Shown here piece after piece: positions 26,422 to 35,472 of a DNA stretch of 64,000 bases (positions within the stretch are counted from its first letter, which is position 1; every line of letters starts with the position of its first letter). The DNA lies in the NCBI RefSeq assembly GCF_024171535.1, contig NZ_JALJZV010000005.1:186001-250000 (forward strand), written 5' to 3'. The notes beneath the pieces are model-generated. The model searched no databases. It worked only from the letters and a program-made list of their open reading frames with translations, and was not told the DNA's origin. The position numbers were made by a program, and so were the translations under genes. Source of the DNA: Flavobacterium sp. HSC-61S13 (GTDB taxonomy: Bacteria > Bacteroidota > Bacteroidia > Flavobacteriales > Flavobacteriaceae).

Positions 26422-26996
26422 TGAAACAAATAACGTACCTTATTTTAATCGGATTTTGTATAGTAAATGTTGCAAAATCCTATAGTCAATCCAGTTCAGA
26501 TACGCTACAATTTAGCACTCCTGACGTGATTGTGGAGAAACCAATGGATCCATTATCACCTGCAAGAGCTGCATTTTACTCGGCCGTAGTTCCAGGATTG
26601 GGTCAATTTTACAATAAAAAATACTGGAAAGTTCCTATCCCTTATATCGGGATGGGAATTTCGCTTTATTTCTATTCCGACAACCATAAGAAGTATAAGG
26701 AATACAGAAATGAATATAAAAAACGACTCAATCACACCAATAATCCCGATGACCCAAAATTTGGCAGAATAGATAGCGATAGAGTCATTGCAGGACAGCG
26801 TTTCTATCAACGAAATCGTGATTTATCGGCCGTAATTACAGCTGGAATCTATATACTTACCATCATTGATGCCAATATCGATGCTCATTTATTGCAATTT
26901 AACGTCAGCGATCAATTAACATTTCAGCCAACGTTTCAACTCAATGAAGTAGACTACCAATACCAATACGGATTGAGTTTACAGTATAAATTTTAA
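26421..26996 (+). CDS. DUF5683 domain-containing membrane protein
   Basis: A 191-residue envelope protein of unknown function that regularly lies between parB and dapB in Bacteroidota. It uses a GTG start that overlaps the parB stop by one base. It has a cleavable signal peptide (to about SYSQ, 23), then the family core PARAAFYSAVVPGLGQFYNKKYWK (about 49-72), a central membrane helix followed by a basic stretch (KKYKEYRNEYKKRL), and a second hydrophobic helix near 140-155 with a DANIDAHL motif. A role tied to envelope or division is suggested only by its neighbours. Confidence 0.88.
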   Translation: MKQITYLILIGFCIVNVAKSYSQSSSDTLQFSTPDVIVEKPMDPLSPARAAFYSAVVPGLGQFYNKKYWKVPIPYIGMGISLYFYSDNHKKYKEYRNEYKKRLNHTNNPDDPKFGRIDSDRVIAGQRFYQRNRDLSAVITAGIYILTIIDANIDAHLLQFNVSDQLTFQPTFQLNEVDYQYQYGLSLQYKF

Positions 26997-27008
26997 CAAG
27001 ACAACTTT

Positions 27009-27716
27009 ATGAAAATAGCACTTTTGGGATATGGTAAAATGGGCCAAATCATCGAAAAAATCGCTCGTGACCGCGGTCACGAAATCGTTCTTAAAAAAAC
27101 GAGTACTACCTCTTTTGACCAATTAGACCAAGCCGATGTTGCTATTGACTTCAGTATACCCGATGTTGCGGTTACCAATATCAAAGCAGCTTTAGACCTC
27201 AATATCCCAGTTATTTCCGGTACCACCGGTTGGCTAGAACAATACGACGAAATCTGCGAATATTGCGAACTTAAAAATGGCGCTTTTTTATACGGCTCCA
27301 ACTTTAGCGTTGGCGTGAATATCTTCTTTCAACTTAATGAATACCTAGCACAGATCATGAGTCAATTAGATTCATACCAAGTATCTATGGAAGAAATTCA
27401 TCATACTCAGAAACTCGATGCCCCAAGTGGAACAGCGATTACCTTGGCTCAAGATATCATCAAAAACTCTAGCTACACCCTATGGTCTCTCGATGAGAAA
27501 ACCGCAGCCGATTCAATTCCAATTTATGCGAAACGCATAGATCAAGTTCCCGGTACACATACTGTAGACTATAGTTCTGATATCGATACCATCGAAATCA
27601 AACACACCGCTCATAATCGCAATGGATTTGCCTTAGGAGCCGTATTAGCTGCAGAATGGATTTTTCATAAAAAAGGCATCTTTTCTATGAAAGATGTTTT
27701 AAATTTGAAAAAATAA
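27009..27716 (+). CDS. dapB: 4-hydroxy-tetrahydrodipicolinate reductase
   Basis: NAD(P)H-dependent reduction step in the diaminopimelate/lysine pathway, needed for both lysine and peptidoglycan. The N-terminal nucleotide motif is GYGKMGQ, followed by SGTTGW (about 74-79), the active-site EEIHHTQKLDAPSGTA (about 131-146) with the catalytic His and Lys, and the C-terminal HTAHNRNGFALGAVLAAEW. At 235 residues it is shorter than the E. coli enzyme (273), as is common in Bacteroidota. It sits 12 bp after DUF5683 in the parAB unit. Confidence 0.97.
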   Translation: MKIALLGYGKMGQIIEKIARDRGHEIVLKKTSTTSFDQLDQADVAIDFSIPDVAVTNIKAALDLNIPVISGTTGWLEQYDEICEYCELKNGAFLYGSNFSVGVNIFFQLNEYLAQIMSQLDSYQVSMEEIHHTQKLDAPSGTAITLAQDIIKNSSYTLWSLDEKTAADSIPIYAKRIDQVPGTHTVDYSSDIDTIEIKHTAHNRNGFALGAVLAAEWIFHKKGIFSMKDVLNLKK

Positions 27717-27746
27717 CAGCCTTTTTAAAAACTTAATTCTTAAGCT

Positions 27747-29297
27747 ATGACACTTATACAATGGTTTATATTTTTCTTAATCATCCAAGTTGTGCACTTT
27801 GCCGGAACTTGGAAACTATATCAAAAAGCAGGTAGAAAACCTTGGGAAGCAATAGTCCCTGTTTATAATGCCATCGTTTTAATGAAAATCATCAACCGAC
27901 CAACATGGTGGGTGATCTTACTTTTTATTCCTATAGTAAACTTAATTATGTTTCCTGTGGTATGGGTTGAAATCCTCAGAAGCTTTGGGAAAAACAAAAC
28001 TGCAGATACCATACTTGGCGTAGTAACGCTAGGCTTGTATATCTACTATATCAATTATGCCGTTGATGTTACCTATATTCCAAACCGCAGTTTAAAACCG
28101 ACCACTTCTTCTGGAGAAACGGTAAGCTCCATTTTATTTGCCGTGGTTGTCGCAACATTAATACATACGTATATCATACAACCCTTTACCATTCCAACTT
28201 CTTCGTTAGAGAAAACCTTGTTGGTTGGTGATTTCCTGTTTGTGAGTAAAATCAATTATGGTCCACGAACACCGATGACTACCGTAGCCTTACCGATGGT
28301 TCATGATTCTATACCTTTTACAAAAACAAAATCGTATTTAATTGAACCGCATCTACCTTATTTTAGACTGCCTGGATTCCAAAAAGTACAACACAACGAT
28401 ATCGTTGTTTTTAACTGGCCTACGGATACTGTTTATGACTTTTCAGGCAAACATACCCAAGGTGTATACAAACCCCTTGACAAAAAGACCAATTACGTTA
28501 AGAGAACTGTTGGTTTACCCGGTGAGAGCCTAGAAATCAAAGATGGTGTTGTATATACCGACGGAAAAGAACTGATTTTAAACGATCGTGCCAAATTACA
28601 ATATTCGTATACCGTTGTTACCGACGGAACGCCTATAGATCAAAATTTTATCTTACGCGATTTAAAAACCACTGAACCGTTTGGTTATACCGCCGTGGAT
28701 ACGATGTTATTTTATGCTTTGACCTTCGATAATGTAGAGCGTTTGAAAACCCTATCCAATGTAAAAAGTATCACACGTATTATTGATAAAACAGCAACAA
28801 CTGCTATATTTCCACATACTAAAAATTGGACACAAGACAACTTAGGGCCTATTCCAATTCCAAAGAAAGGTCAAGTTGTAAAATTGAACGCGGAAACATT
28901 GCCGTTTTACAAACGCGTTATAACTGCCTACGAACACAATACGCTAGAGACAAACGGAGAAGAAATTAAAATAAACGGTCAACCTGTTACGGAATACACC
29001 TTTAAACAAGACTATTACTACATGATGGGAGACAACCGTCACAACTCTCTAGACAGTAGATACTGGGGATTTGTACCGGAAGACCATATTGTAGGAAAAC
29101 CCGTTTTCGTTTGGATGAGTTTGGATCAAAATGTACCGTGGAGCAAAGCCATAGACAAAATCCGTTGGGAACGCATGTTTACTACCGTTGGTGGCAATGG
29201 CGAACCGGTATCCTATTTCAAATACTTTGTAATCCTAGTAATTGGATGGATTGGATATGATTTTTATAAAAAGAGAAAAGCGAAAAGAAATTCGTAA
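27747..29297 (+). CDS. lepB: Signal peptidase I with N-terminal DUF5684-like membrane domain
   Basis: A membrane serine/lysine protease that removes signal peptides at the periplasmic side. The protein is long, 516 residues. The N-terminal 110 residues hold several hydrophobic helices with KLYQKAGRKPWEAIVPVYNA, a DUF5684-like domain. The S26 protease follows: catalytic Ser in TIPTSSLEKTL (about 153), catalytic Lys in YVKRTVGLPGE (about 252), a large insertion (about 285-405), then box E MMGDNRHNSLDSRYWGFVP. A further hydrophobic helix is at the C-terminus. It lies between dapB and wbqC. Confidence 0.95.
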   Translation: MTLIQWFIFFLIIQVVHFAGTWKLYQKAGRKPWEAIVPVYNAIVLMKIINRPTWWVILLFIPIVNLIMFPVVWVEILRSFGKNKTADTILGVVTLGLYIYYINYAVDVTYIPNRSLKPTTSSGETVSSILFAVVVATLIHTYIIQPFTIPTSSLEKTLLVGDFLFVSKINYGPRTPMTTVALPMVHDSIPFTKTKSYLIEPHLPYFRLPGFQKVQHNDIVVFNWPTDTVYDFSGKHTQGVYKPLDKKTNYVKRTVGLPGESLEIKDGVVYTDGKELILNDRAKLQYSYTVVTDGTPIDQNFILRDLKTTEPFGYTAVDTMLFYALTFDNVERLKTLSNVKSITRIIDKTATTAIFPHTKNWTQDNLGPIPIPKKGQVVKLNAETLPFYKRVITAYEHNTLETNGEEIKINGQPVTEYTFKQDYYYMMGDNRHNSLDSRYWGFVPEDHIVGKPVFVWMSLDQNVPWSKAIDKIRWERMFTTVGGNGEPVSYFKYFVILVIGWIGYDFYKKRKAKRNS

Positions 29298-29312
29298 ATG
29301 AAGTTTTATTAA

Positions 29313-29933
29313 ATGGATATTTTATTACACCCTACCTACTTTCCGTCGATCAGTCAGTTCGTAGCCATGGCGCAGGCCGATACCATTACTTTTGAAGTAG
29401 ATGATAACTTTCAAAAGCAAACGAATAGAAATAGAATGTATATCTATAGTGCCAATGGAATGCAAATGCTCAATATACCTGTTAAACACGCTATAGACCT
29501 GCATCAAAAGTTTAAAGACGTACAGATAGAGAATTCCTTCAATTGGCAAAAACAACATTTAAAATCCCTAGAGGCATCATATAGAACCTCTCCGTATTTT
29601 GAATATTTTGAAGATGATATTCGCCCGATATTTGAAAAGAAACATCAATTTCTGATGGATCTCAATTTTCAAATTTTAGAAATCCTAACCGATTGTTTGG
29701 CTTTACCAATAACGTATAGCAAAACAGAGGAGTATTTAAAAGATCCTGTTCAAAGTTTAGATCTACGCCATTTAGTCAATGGAAAAAAAGATGATTCGCA
29801 ATTCGAATCCTATGTACAAGTATTCGATGACAAATATGGTTTTATAAGTAATTTAAGCATACTCGACCTCCTTTTCAATGAGGGAAGACATGGAGTAGAC
29901 TATTTAAAGAATCAGCACTTAGTTATGAAATAA
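29313..29933 (+). CDS. WbqC family protein
   Basis: A 206-residue member of the WbqC family. In other bacteria WbqC-like genes lie in polysaccharide clusters; in Bacteroidota a copy follows lepB. Family stretches visible are the N-terminal HPTYFPSISQFVAMAQAD, the KQTNRNRMYI region, IPVKH, and WQKQHLKSLEASYRTSPYFEYF. The biochemical activity is not established. It ends the parAB-DUF5683-dapB-lepB-wbqC unit and is followed by a strong terminator. Confidence 0.9.
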   Translation: MDILLHPTYFPSISQFVAMAQADTITFEVDDNFQKQTNRNRMYIYSANGMQMLNIPVKHAIDLHQKFKDVQIENSFNWQKQHLKSLEASYRTSPYFEYFEDDIRPIFEKKHQFLMDLNFQILEILTDCLALPITYSKTEEYLKDPVQSLDLRHLVNGKKDDSQFESYVQVFDDKYGFISNLSILDLLFNEGRHGVDYLKNQHLVMK

Positions 29934-29969
29934 AAAAAACGCTCTAAAAGTTAGAGCGTTTTTTTTTAC
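29932..29969 (+). terminator. Terminator of the parAB-lepB-wbqC unit
   Basis: Stem AAAACGCTCTAA / TTAGAGCGTTTT with loop AAG and T9. Confidence 0.88.
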
Positions 29970-30035
29970 TATTTCTTTTTATTTTTCATCAAAACCGTAA
30001 ACTTGATTCAGAAAACACTTCATCAGTACACGCTT

Positions 30036-31085
30036 TTAATTCACCAGCTCTTCCTTTTTACTCATTTTTAGGCGAGAAACTATCGGATAATGATCTGAAT
30101 TGATAAATTCATCGTGGGTTGTAAAAGACTTCACCTCGATTTGTTGATCTACAAATATATAGTCGATTCGCGCCGGATAATACATAAAATGATAACTTTT
30201 CCCGAATCCATCTCCGGCCTCAACAAAAGCATCCTTTAAATCGCCTCTAATATTGCGATACACATAAGAAAAGGCGCTGTTGTTCATATCCCCACAAACA
30301 ATTTTGGGATGCCTAGAATCGTCCATATGGGACTGTATCAGCTCCGACTGCAATTGCTGCTCTCTAAACGCAAGACTTAATCGATTAAAGATCAATTTTG
30401 ATTTTCTCTCATCGATTTTTTCGTGTATATCTGGACTGATATTGACCGATTGTAAATGCATACTGTACACCCTCACTGTATCCTTATCCTTGACAATATC
30501 AACGTAAATCACGTTATTATTAGAGTTTGGAAAACGGATTTCTCCTTTATCAATAATTCTGTATTTGGAAAAGATAGCCTGACCGGTCTGAATGTTTTGA
30601 CCGTGGGAAGTGGTGTACTTGAATTTATATTGTGGAAATTTCAGTTTTGCGTTTTTAGAATACTCCTGTACACATAAGATATCCGGATCTTCATGATCGA
30701 TAAACTCTTTGATTTTAAACGGTACATCACTGTCTTTAATCCAATTGAATAGATTAAACAAACGCACATTATAGGTCATCACCACGAAGTCTTGATCTTC
30801 TGTCAACTCGTCTCTACCGCTAAATTTATAAAATTTCGTTATAAATGTGGTCCCCAACAGTAAGATAACCACGGATAAGAAGACCTGTCGCTTTAATTGA
30901 ACTCCCCAATACAACAGAAAAAAAATATTAGCAATTAAAAGCAACGGTAAAATCAGCGTTAATACCGATAGAAAAGGAAACAACTTTGGCGCTAAAAAAG
31001 GCAGGAAATATCCGAGCAGCGTCATGACTGCCAACACGATATTTAAAAAAAATACTGCTTTATTAAACCACGAAAGTTTTTTCAT
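30036..31085 (-). CDS. Membrane-anchored endonuclease/exonuclease/phosphatase family protein
   Basis: A metal-dependent phosphodiesterase of the EEP fold (DNase I/sphingomyelinase superfamily) attached to the membrane. Three hydrophobic helices (about 8-85) precede the catalytic domain (about 100-345). Active-site residues can be placed: TYNVRLFN, VQEYSKN (metal Glu), YSMHLQS, GDMNNSAFS, RIDYIFVD and NSDHYPIVS (catalytic His). The substrate, a phospholipid, nucleic acid or other phosphodiester, cannot be told. It is the last gene of a minus-strand run that begins at mutL and two rhomboid genes. Confidence 0.9.
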   Translation of the reverse strand: MKKLSWFNKAVFFLNIVLAVMTLLGYFLPFLAPKLFPFLSVLTLILPLLLIANIFFLLYWGVQLKRQVFLSVVILLLGTTFITKFYKFSGRDELTEDQDFVVMTYNVRLFNLFNWIKDSDVPFKIKEFIDHEDPDILCVQEYSKNAKLKFPQYKFKYTTSHGQNIQTGQAIFSKYRIIDKGEIRFPNSNNNVIYVDIVKDKDTVRVYSMHLQSVNISPDIHEKIDERKSKLIFNRLSLAFREQQLQSELIQSHMDDSRHPKIVCGDMNNSAFSYVYRNIRGDLKDAFVEAGDGFGKSYHFMYYPARIDYIFVDQQIEVKSFTTHDEFINSDHYPIVSRLKMSKKEELVN

Positions 31086-31182
31086 ATATGACTAATACTT
31101 TTACATTAAGATTCTTATAGTGTTCCTGTTTTTCTAAGCCAACGGAATCTAAAACTAATTCGATGACCTGCCTAATTGGAAA

Positions 31183-32079
31183 CTATTTCCCGATTTTAAA
31201 CAAAAAATCCTTTTCTTCTTTGCTAAGGCTGTCGTAACCCGATTTACTAATCTTATCGAGTATGTGATCAATGCGCTGTTGCTCTGGGTCTTTAACAACC
31301 CCCGCTGTACCTACACCAATCAAACCGCCTTGTGAAGACTGTGTAGTATGCTGCGTTTTATTAGGATTCACATGCACCTTTTTAAATGGGTGTTTAGCCG
31401 GTTTTGGATTAAATAAATTCGCTGCTTTATCAACTACAAACGTAAAGGGTTTGCTGATATCCGTACCGCTTTGTAATGCTTTGATAAATAAAAACCCAAA
31501 AAAAGCACCACCTAAATGCGCAATATGTCCACCGGTATTACTAACGGGTATTTGAATTAAATCCATGATCAATAAAGCCAAAGCGATATGCCACATCTTC
31601 ACCTCGCCTATCAGCAACAAACGTACCGGCATATACGGAGCATAGGTAGCCAAGGCCACTAATGCAGCCATAATTGCAGCAGAAGCACCCACCAATATAA
31701 TACCTGTACTAAACACAAAACTCGATAATACGTAAAATATACCTCCAAAAACTGCACCAAGACAGTAAACAGCCAAAAATTGTTTTTGGGTAAAATACGT
31801 CATAAATAAACGCCCTACGAAGTTCAACACGATCATATTAAAAATCAAGTGAAACACATTGGCATGTAAAAACGCATAGGTAAAAAAGCTCCACGGCCTA
31901 GCTAAAGCAATAGTGGTCTTAGACGACAAGCCTATCCACCCCAACAACAAGTGGTGAAACGAAGGAACAAAAGCATTTAAAATAAAAAAAACTACAGAAA
32001 CGCCTATGTTCCAAAACAATAACTTTTGAACGACACCGCCAATTCTGTATTGCATTTTAAAATCGTCTAAAAGAGCCAT
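31183..32079 (-). CDS. Rhomboid family intramembrane serine protease (GASA variant)
   Basis: A six-helix membrane protease with a C-terminal soluble tail of about 90 residues (KPAKHPFKKVHVNPN..., ending near KIGK). The catalytic Ser is in GASAAIMA (about 148), where the usual rhomboid motif is GxSG; the catalytic His lies in GGHIAHLGGAFFGF (about 202). The Ala after Ser appears usual in this Bacteroidota subfamily. It is the second of two adjacent rhomboids, 30 bp downstream of the first, so they are probably co-transcribed from mutL. Confidence 0.9.
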   Translation of the reverse strand: MALLDDFKMQYRIGGVVQKLLFWNIGVSVVFFILNAFVPSFHHLLLGWIGLSSKTTIALARPWSFFTYAFLHANVFHLIFNMIVLNFVGRLFMTYFTQKQFLAVYCLGAVFGGIFYVLSSFVFSTGIILVGASAAIMAALVALATYAPYMPVRLLLIGEVKMWHIALALLIMDLIQIPVSNTGGHIAHLGGAFFGFLFIKALQSGTDISKPFTFVVDKAANLFNPKPAKHPFKKVHVNPNKTQHTTQSSQGGLIGVGTAGVVKDPEQQRIDHILDKISKSGYDSLSKEEKDFLFKIGK

Positions 32080-32109
32080 GATATACTAGTATTACTTACA
32101 AATTTAAAA

Positions 32110-32865
32110 TTAATGATCCCAACGATTTTGTTCAAACTGATTTTTCTTCCAGTACCACATCATCAAGAAACCGACCACAGCTCCACCGATATGAGCAAAA
32201 TGCGCAATGCCGGTAGATCCTCCAAAAATAGAACCTCCATTTAAGCCCATATACAAATCCATAACCAAAATACCCGGTACAAAATACTTGGCTTTAATCG
32301 GTACGGGAATAAACATCAAAGCTAATTCTGCATTGGGAAACATAAAGGCAAAAGCCACCAATAATCCATAGATAGCACCAGAAGCACCAACTGCAGGAAC
32401 ATTATAGGACATGATCATATTCTCTAACGCGCTTGGTGACAGAAACTGCGCCCAAGCTGGACTATACATCCCTCTACCTTGGTTTAAAACAGCAAATATT
32501 TCATCCTTCTGAAAACCGTTTGCTACTAAAGTATTCACCCCGTCGTGTACTAAATAATAATTGACACCACTGTGCAATATAGCCGCTCCTAAACCACATG
32601 AAATATAAAAAAACAAAAACTTCTTACTGCCCCAAAACTGCTCTAGGGTTGACCCAAAAGAGTACAGCGCAAACATATTGAAAAACAAATGCATCCATCC
32701 ACCGTGCATAAACATATGCGTCAGGGGTTGCCAATATTGAAAACTGGGGTTTTCAAAATAATATAAGGCTAAATAACCATCCATAGCAGGCACGAATTGT
32801 GCTCCTAAGAAAAATATAACGTTTATTATCAACAGTTGTTTTACTGTTTCTGTAATTTGCATCAT
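32110..32865 (-). CDS. Rhomboid family intramembrane serine protease
   Basis: A 251-residue intramembrane protease with canonical motifs: the HxxxN-type segment HMFMHGGWMHLFFNMFALY (about 50-68), catalytic Ser in GASGAIYG (about 162) and His in AHFAHIGGAVVGF (about 228). Its start overlaps the mutL stop by 4 bp, so translation is coupled. The mutL-rhomboid-rhomboid order is common in Flavobacteria; the substrates are unknown. Confidence 0.93.
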   Translation of the reverse strand: MMQITETVKQLLIINVIFFLGAQFVPAMDGYLALYYFENPSFQYWQPLTHMFMHGGWMHLFFNMFALYSFGSTLEQFWGSKKFLFFYISCGLGAAILHSGVNYYLVHDGVNTLVANGFQKDEIFAVLNQGRGMYSPAWAQFLSPSALENMIMSYNVPAVGASGAIYGLLVAFAFMFPNAELALMFIPVPIKAKYFVPGILVMDLYMGLNGGSIFGGSTGIAHFAHIGGAVVGFLMMWYWKKNQFEQNRWDH

Positions 32866-34799
32866 AAAGTGAATTTTTTGTCGATGTCTTCAACGCGCAT
32901 CGTGATAAATGTTGGTTTTAAAAATGGGGAAACACTGGGCTCTTTACAAGCAAAAAGTGAATTAACCATGTTTTCTTGTTCTTCGTCATTCAAATACGAA
33001 CCGGATTTTACGGCCAAACTCAAGGCTAGCGATTTAGCGATACGATCGGTTTGACTAAAACTTACTTCGGGTAATTCTCCCTGTAAATCGTTTAATAAAT
33101 CTTCTAATACGATAGAGGCCTCGCTCTCGGCAACATGCACTGGAAGTCCTGAAATAACCACTTTATCAGAATCTATAGACTCAAAAATAAATCCGGTTTG
33201 CTTTAAGGCACTTTCTAACTCGCGCAACAATTCAATTTCAAAAGGCGCATAGTACAGCGGCAAAGGAAACAACAATTGCTGGCTCGTAGCTTGCTGCACG
33301 GTAATATTACTCAAAAACTTCTCATATAAAATGCGTTGATGAGCTCTGCGTTGATCGATAACTACCAAGCCCGATTTAATAGGGCTAATGATATATTTTT
33401 TATTGAGTTGAAAAGAACGACTATACGACTTATCGTCGATCAGTCCTTCAAACAACGAACTGGTTTTAACATCCTCTTCCAAGTTCAGTCCAGACAAATC
33501 CAGATCATCCGCAGATGATTTCAAACCCTCGTACAAGGTTTCCCACGAACCACTGGTATCGGGCTTTTCAAAACTAGGTGAAAAAACAGGTTTTGAAAAA
33601 GCAGATCCCCCACTACTGCTCGCAAAAGATTTTGAAGGAGCGCTACGAGATTCAAACGCCGTTCTACTCTTTTTAGTATCGCTATCGTCCTCACGAAAAG
33701 GATTAAAATTCGTATCTACCTGAATGGTTGGAGTCGGCGCCTTTTTTTCCTTAAAATCATAAGGTGTATCCATAGTAGCATCGCGCTGAAAATCCAACAC
33801 CGGTGCTACGTTAAATTGCCCCAAACTGTGTTTAATCGCCGATCGTAAAATCGCGTACAAAGCTTGTTCGTCATCAAACTTTACCTCGGTTTTAGTCGGG
33901 TGAATATTGATATCAATTGAGTTTGGAGGCAAGGTTAAGTACAAAAAATAGCTCGGATGTGTTCCTTCCTTTAACAAGCCCTCAAAAGCCGCTAGTACCG
34001 CATGATGCAGGTAACCACTTTTGATAAAACGCTCGTTGACAAAAAAGAATTGTTCACCCCGGCTCCTTTTTGCGAACTCGGGTTTTCCAACAAAACCACT
34101 GATCCCTATAATCTCTGTAATTTCCTGTACAGGAACCAACTTCTCATTGGTCTTTGCTCCAAAAATATTGACAATCCGCTGGCGGAAATTTGACACCGGT
34201 AGATTAAACATTTCACTACCGTTGTGAATCAATATAAAATGAATGCCACTATGCGCCAAAGCTATGCGTTCAAATTCATCGATAATATGACGAAATTCGA
34301 CCGTATTAGACTTTAAAAAATTGCGTCTGGCTGGTATATTAAAAAAAAGATTTTTAACGGCAAAAGAAGTTCCTTGCGGAACTACAGCTACTTCCTGCGA
34401 AGTAATCTTACTGCCTTCTATCACTAAATGCGTTCCCAACTCATCATCGACTTGACGGGTTTTTAACTCCACATGAGCAATAGCCGCAATCGAAGCAAGA
34501 GCTTCCCCACGAAATCCCTTAGTGCTTAAAGCAAATAAATCCTCCGCCACCGAAATCTTCGAAGTAGCATGACGTTCAAAAGCCATACGCGCATCGGTCT
34601 CGCCCATGCCTTTACCGTTATCTATAACTTGAATAAGCGTTTTACCCGCTTCCTTGACAACCAATTTAATTTCAGTTGCACCAGCATCTACAGCATTCTC
34701 TACCAACTCCTTCACTACCGAAGCCGGGCGTTGAACCACTTCTCCAGCAGCAATTTGATTAGCGACATGATCGGGCAGTAATCGGATTACATTTGACAT
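32862..34799 (-). CDS. mutL: DNA mismatch repair protein MutL
   Basis: A mismatch repair coordinator, 645 residues. The N-terminal GHKL ATPase domain is intact: ELVENAVDAGATEI, DNGKGMG, TKGFRGEALASIAA. A Ser/Asp-rich linker (about 345-450) joins the C-terminal dimerisation domain (about 455-640). The endonuclease motifs of nicking MutL proteins are degenerate: DQHA(x)2E reads DQRRAHQ (about residue 480), and the C-terminal CPHGRP region reads SPFLKPTF (about 626). So it probably does not nick DNA by the usual two-metal site. It is coupled to the downstream rhomboid gene. Confidence 0.96.
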   Translation of the reverse strand: MSNVIRLLPDHVANQIAAGEVVQRPASVVKELVENAVDAGATEIKLVVKEAGKTLIQVIDNGKGMGETDARMAFERHATSKISVAEDLFALSTKGFRGEALASIAAIAHVELKTRQVDDELGTHLVIEGSKITSQEVAVVPQGTSFAVKNLFFNIPARRNFLKSNTVEFRHIIDEFERIALAHSGIHFILIHNGSEMFNLPVSNFRQRIVNIFGAKTNEKLVPVQEITEIIGISGFVGKPEFAKRSRGEQFFFVNERFIKSGYLHHAVLAAFEGLLKEGTHPSYFLYLTLPPNSIDINIHPTKTEVKFDDEQALYAILRSAIKHSLGQFNVAPVLDFQRDATMDTPYDFKEKKAPTPTIQVDTNFNPFREDDSDTKKSRTAFESRSAPSKSFASSSGGSAFSKPVFSPSFEKPDTSGSWETLYEGLKSSADDLDLSGLNLEEDVKTSSLFEGLIDDKSYSRSFQLNKKYIISPIKSGLVVIDQRRAHQRILYEKFLSNITVQQATSQQLLFPLPLYYAPFEIELLRELESALKQTGFIFESIDSDKVVISGLPVHVAESEASIVLEDLLNDLQGELPEVSFSQTDRIAKSLALSLAVKSGSYLNDEEQENMVNSLFACKEPSVSPFLKPTFITMRVEDIDKKFTL

Positions 34800-34913
34800 T
34801 TAAAACGTTTTTGGATTTTACACCTAATAAGATTAGAAAATATACTAAAAACACAAAGTTAAAGAATAAAAATGGGCTTTCTAAAGTTGCTTTTTACTAA
34901 ATATTCTATAAAA

Positions 34914-34950
34914 AAGAAAACCTGTAAAAAAAATTCTTACAGGTTTTTAA
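34914..34950 (-). terminator. Terminator of the TPR-ribH unit
   Basis: Stem AAAACCTGTAA / TTACAGGTTTT with a minus-strand T-run, 26 bp after the ribH stop. Confidence 0.75.
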
Positions 34951-34975
34951 AAGTTTAAGATCAAATTGATTTCAT

Positions 34976-35464
34976 TTAAAATTGCTGATTCAGAGCAATC
35001 ATTTTCAAAGCCGCTACAGCAGCTTCTGTACCTTTATTTCCATGGACTCCACCACTTCTGTCTAAAGATTGTTGCTCATTATTATCTGTTAATACACAGA
35101 AAATAACCGGAACCTCAGAAATTAAATTCAAATCTTTAATTCCCTGAGTAACCCCCTCACATACAAATTCAAAATGCATCGTTTCCCCTTTAATCACGCA
35201 ACCAATTACGATCACGGCATCGACTTCATGGGTTTCAATCATTTTTTTAGCTCCGAATATCAATTCAAAACTTCCCGGTACATCCCAGCGAATTAGATTC
35301 TCTGCTAATAAACCACAATCTAACAAGGCTGCTTCAGCTCCTGCAAACAAACCGTTGGTCACTTTATCATTCCATTCTGAAACAACAATACCAACCGTAA
35401 ATTCTTTTGCATTAGGCAAAGTCGCTTTATTGTATTCCGAAAGATTTTTATTTGCCGTTGCCAT
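34976..35464 (-). CDS. ribH: 6,7-dimethyl-8-ribityllumazine synthase
   Basis: It condenses the ribityl-aminouracil with dihydroxybutanone phosphate in the penultimate riboflavin step, usually as a 60-mer or pentamer. The 162-residue protein shows the substrate-binding VSEWNDKVTNGL, VPGSFELIFGAKKM, the phosphate-binding GCVIKGETMHFEFVCEG, and GVHGNKGTEAAVAALKM near the C-terminus. It lies 8 bp downstream of the TPR gene on the minus strand. ribD is elsewhere in the window (44404). Confidence 0.97.
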   Translation of the reverse strand: MATANKNLSEYNKATLPNAKEFTVGIVVSEWNDKVTNGLFAGAEAALLDCGLLAENLIRWDVPGSFELIFGAKKMIETHEVDAVIVIGCVIKGETMHFEFVCEGVTQGIKDLNLISEVPVIFCVLTDNNEQQSLDRSGGVHGNKGTEAAVAALKMIALNQQF

Positions 35465-35472
35465 AAAAAATA

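Noticed and set aside
31183..32079. Rhomboid with GASA in place of GASG suspected as inactive
   Set aside because: Ser and His are both present and this variant appears usual in Bacteroidota second rhomboids, so loss of activity is not supported.
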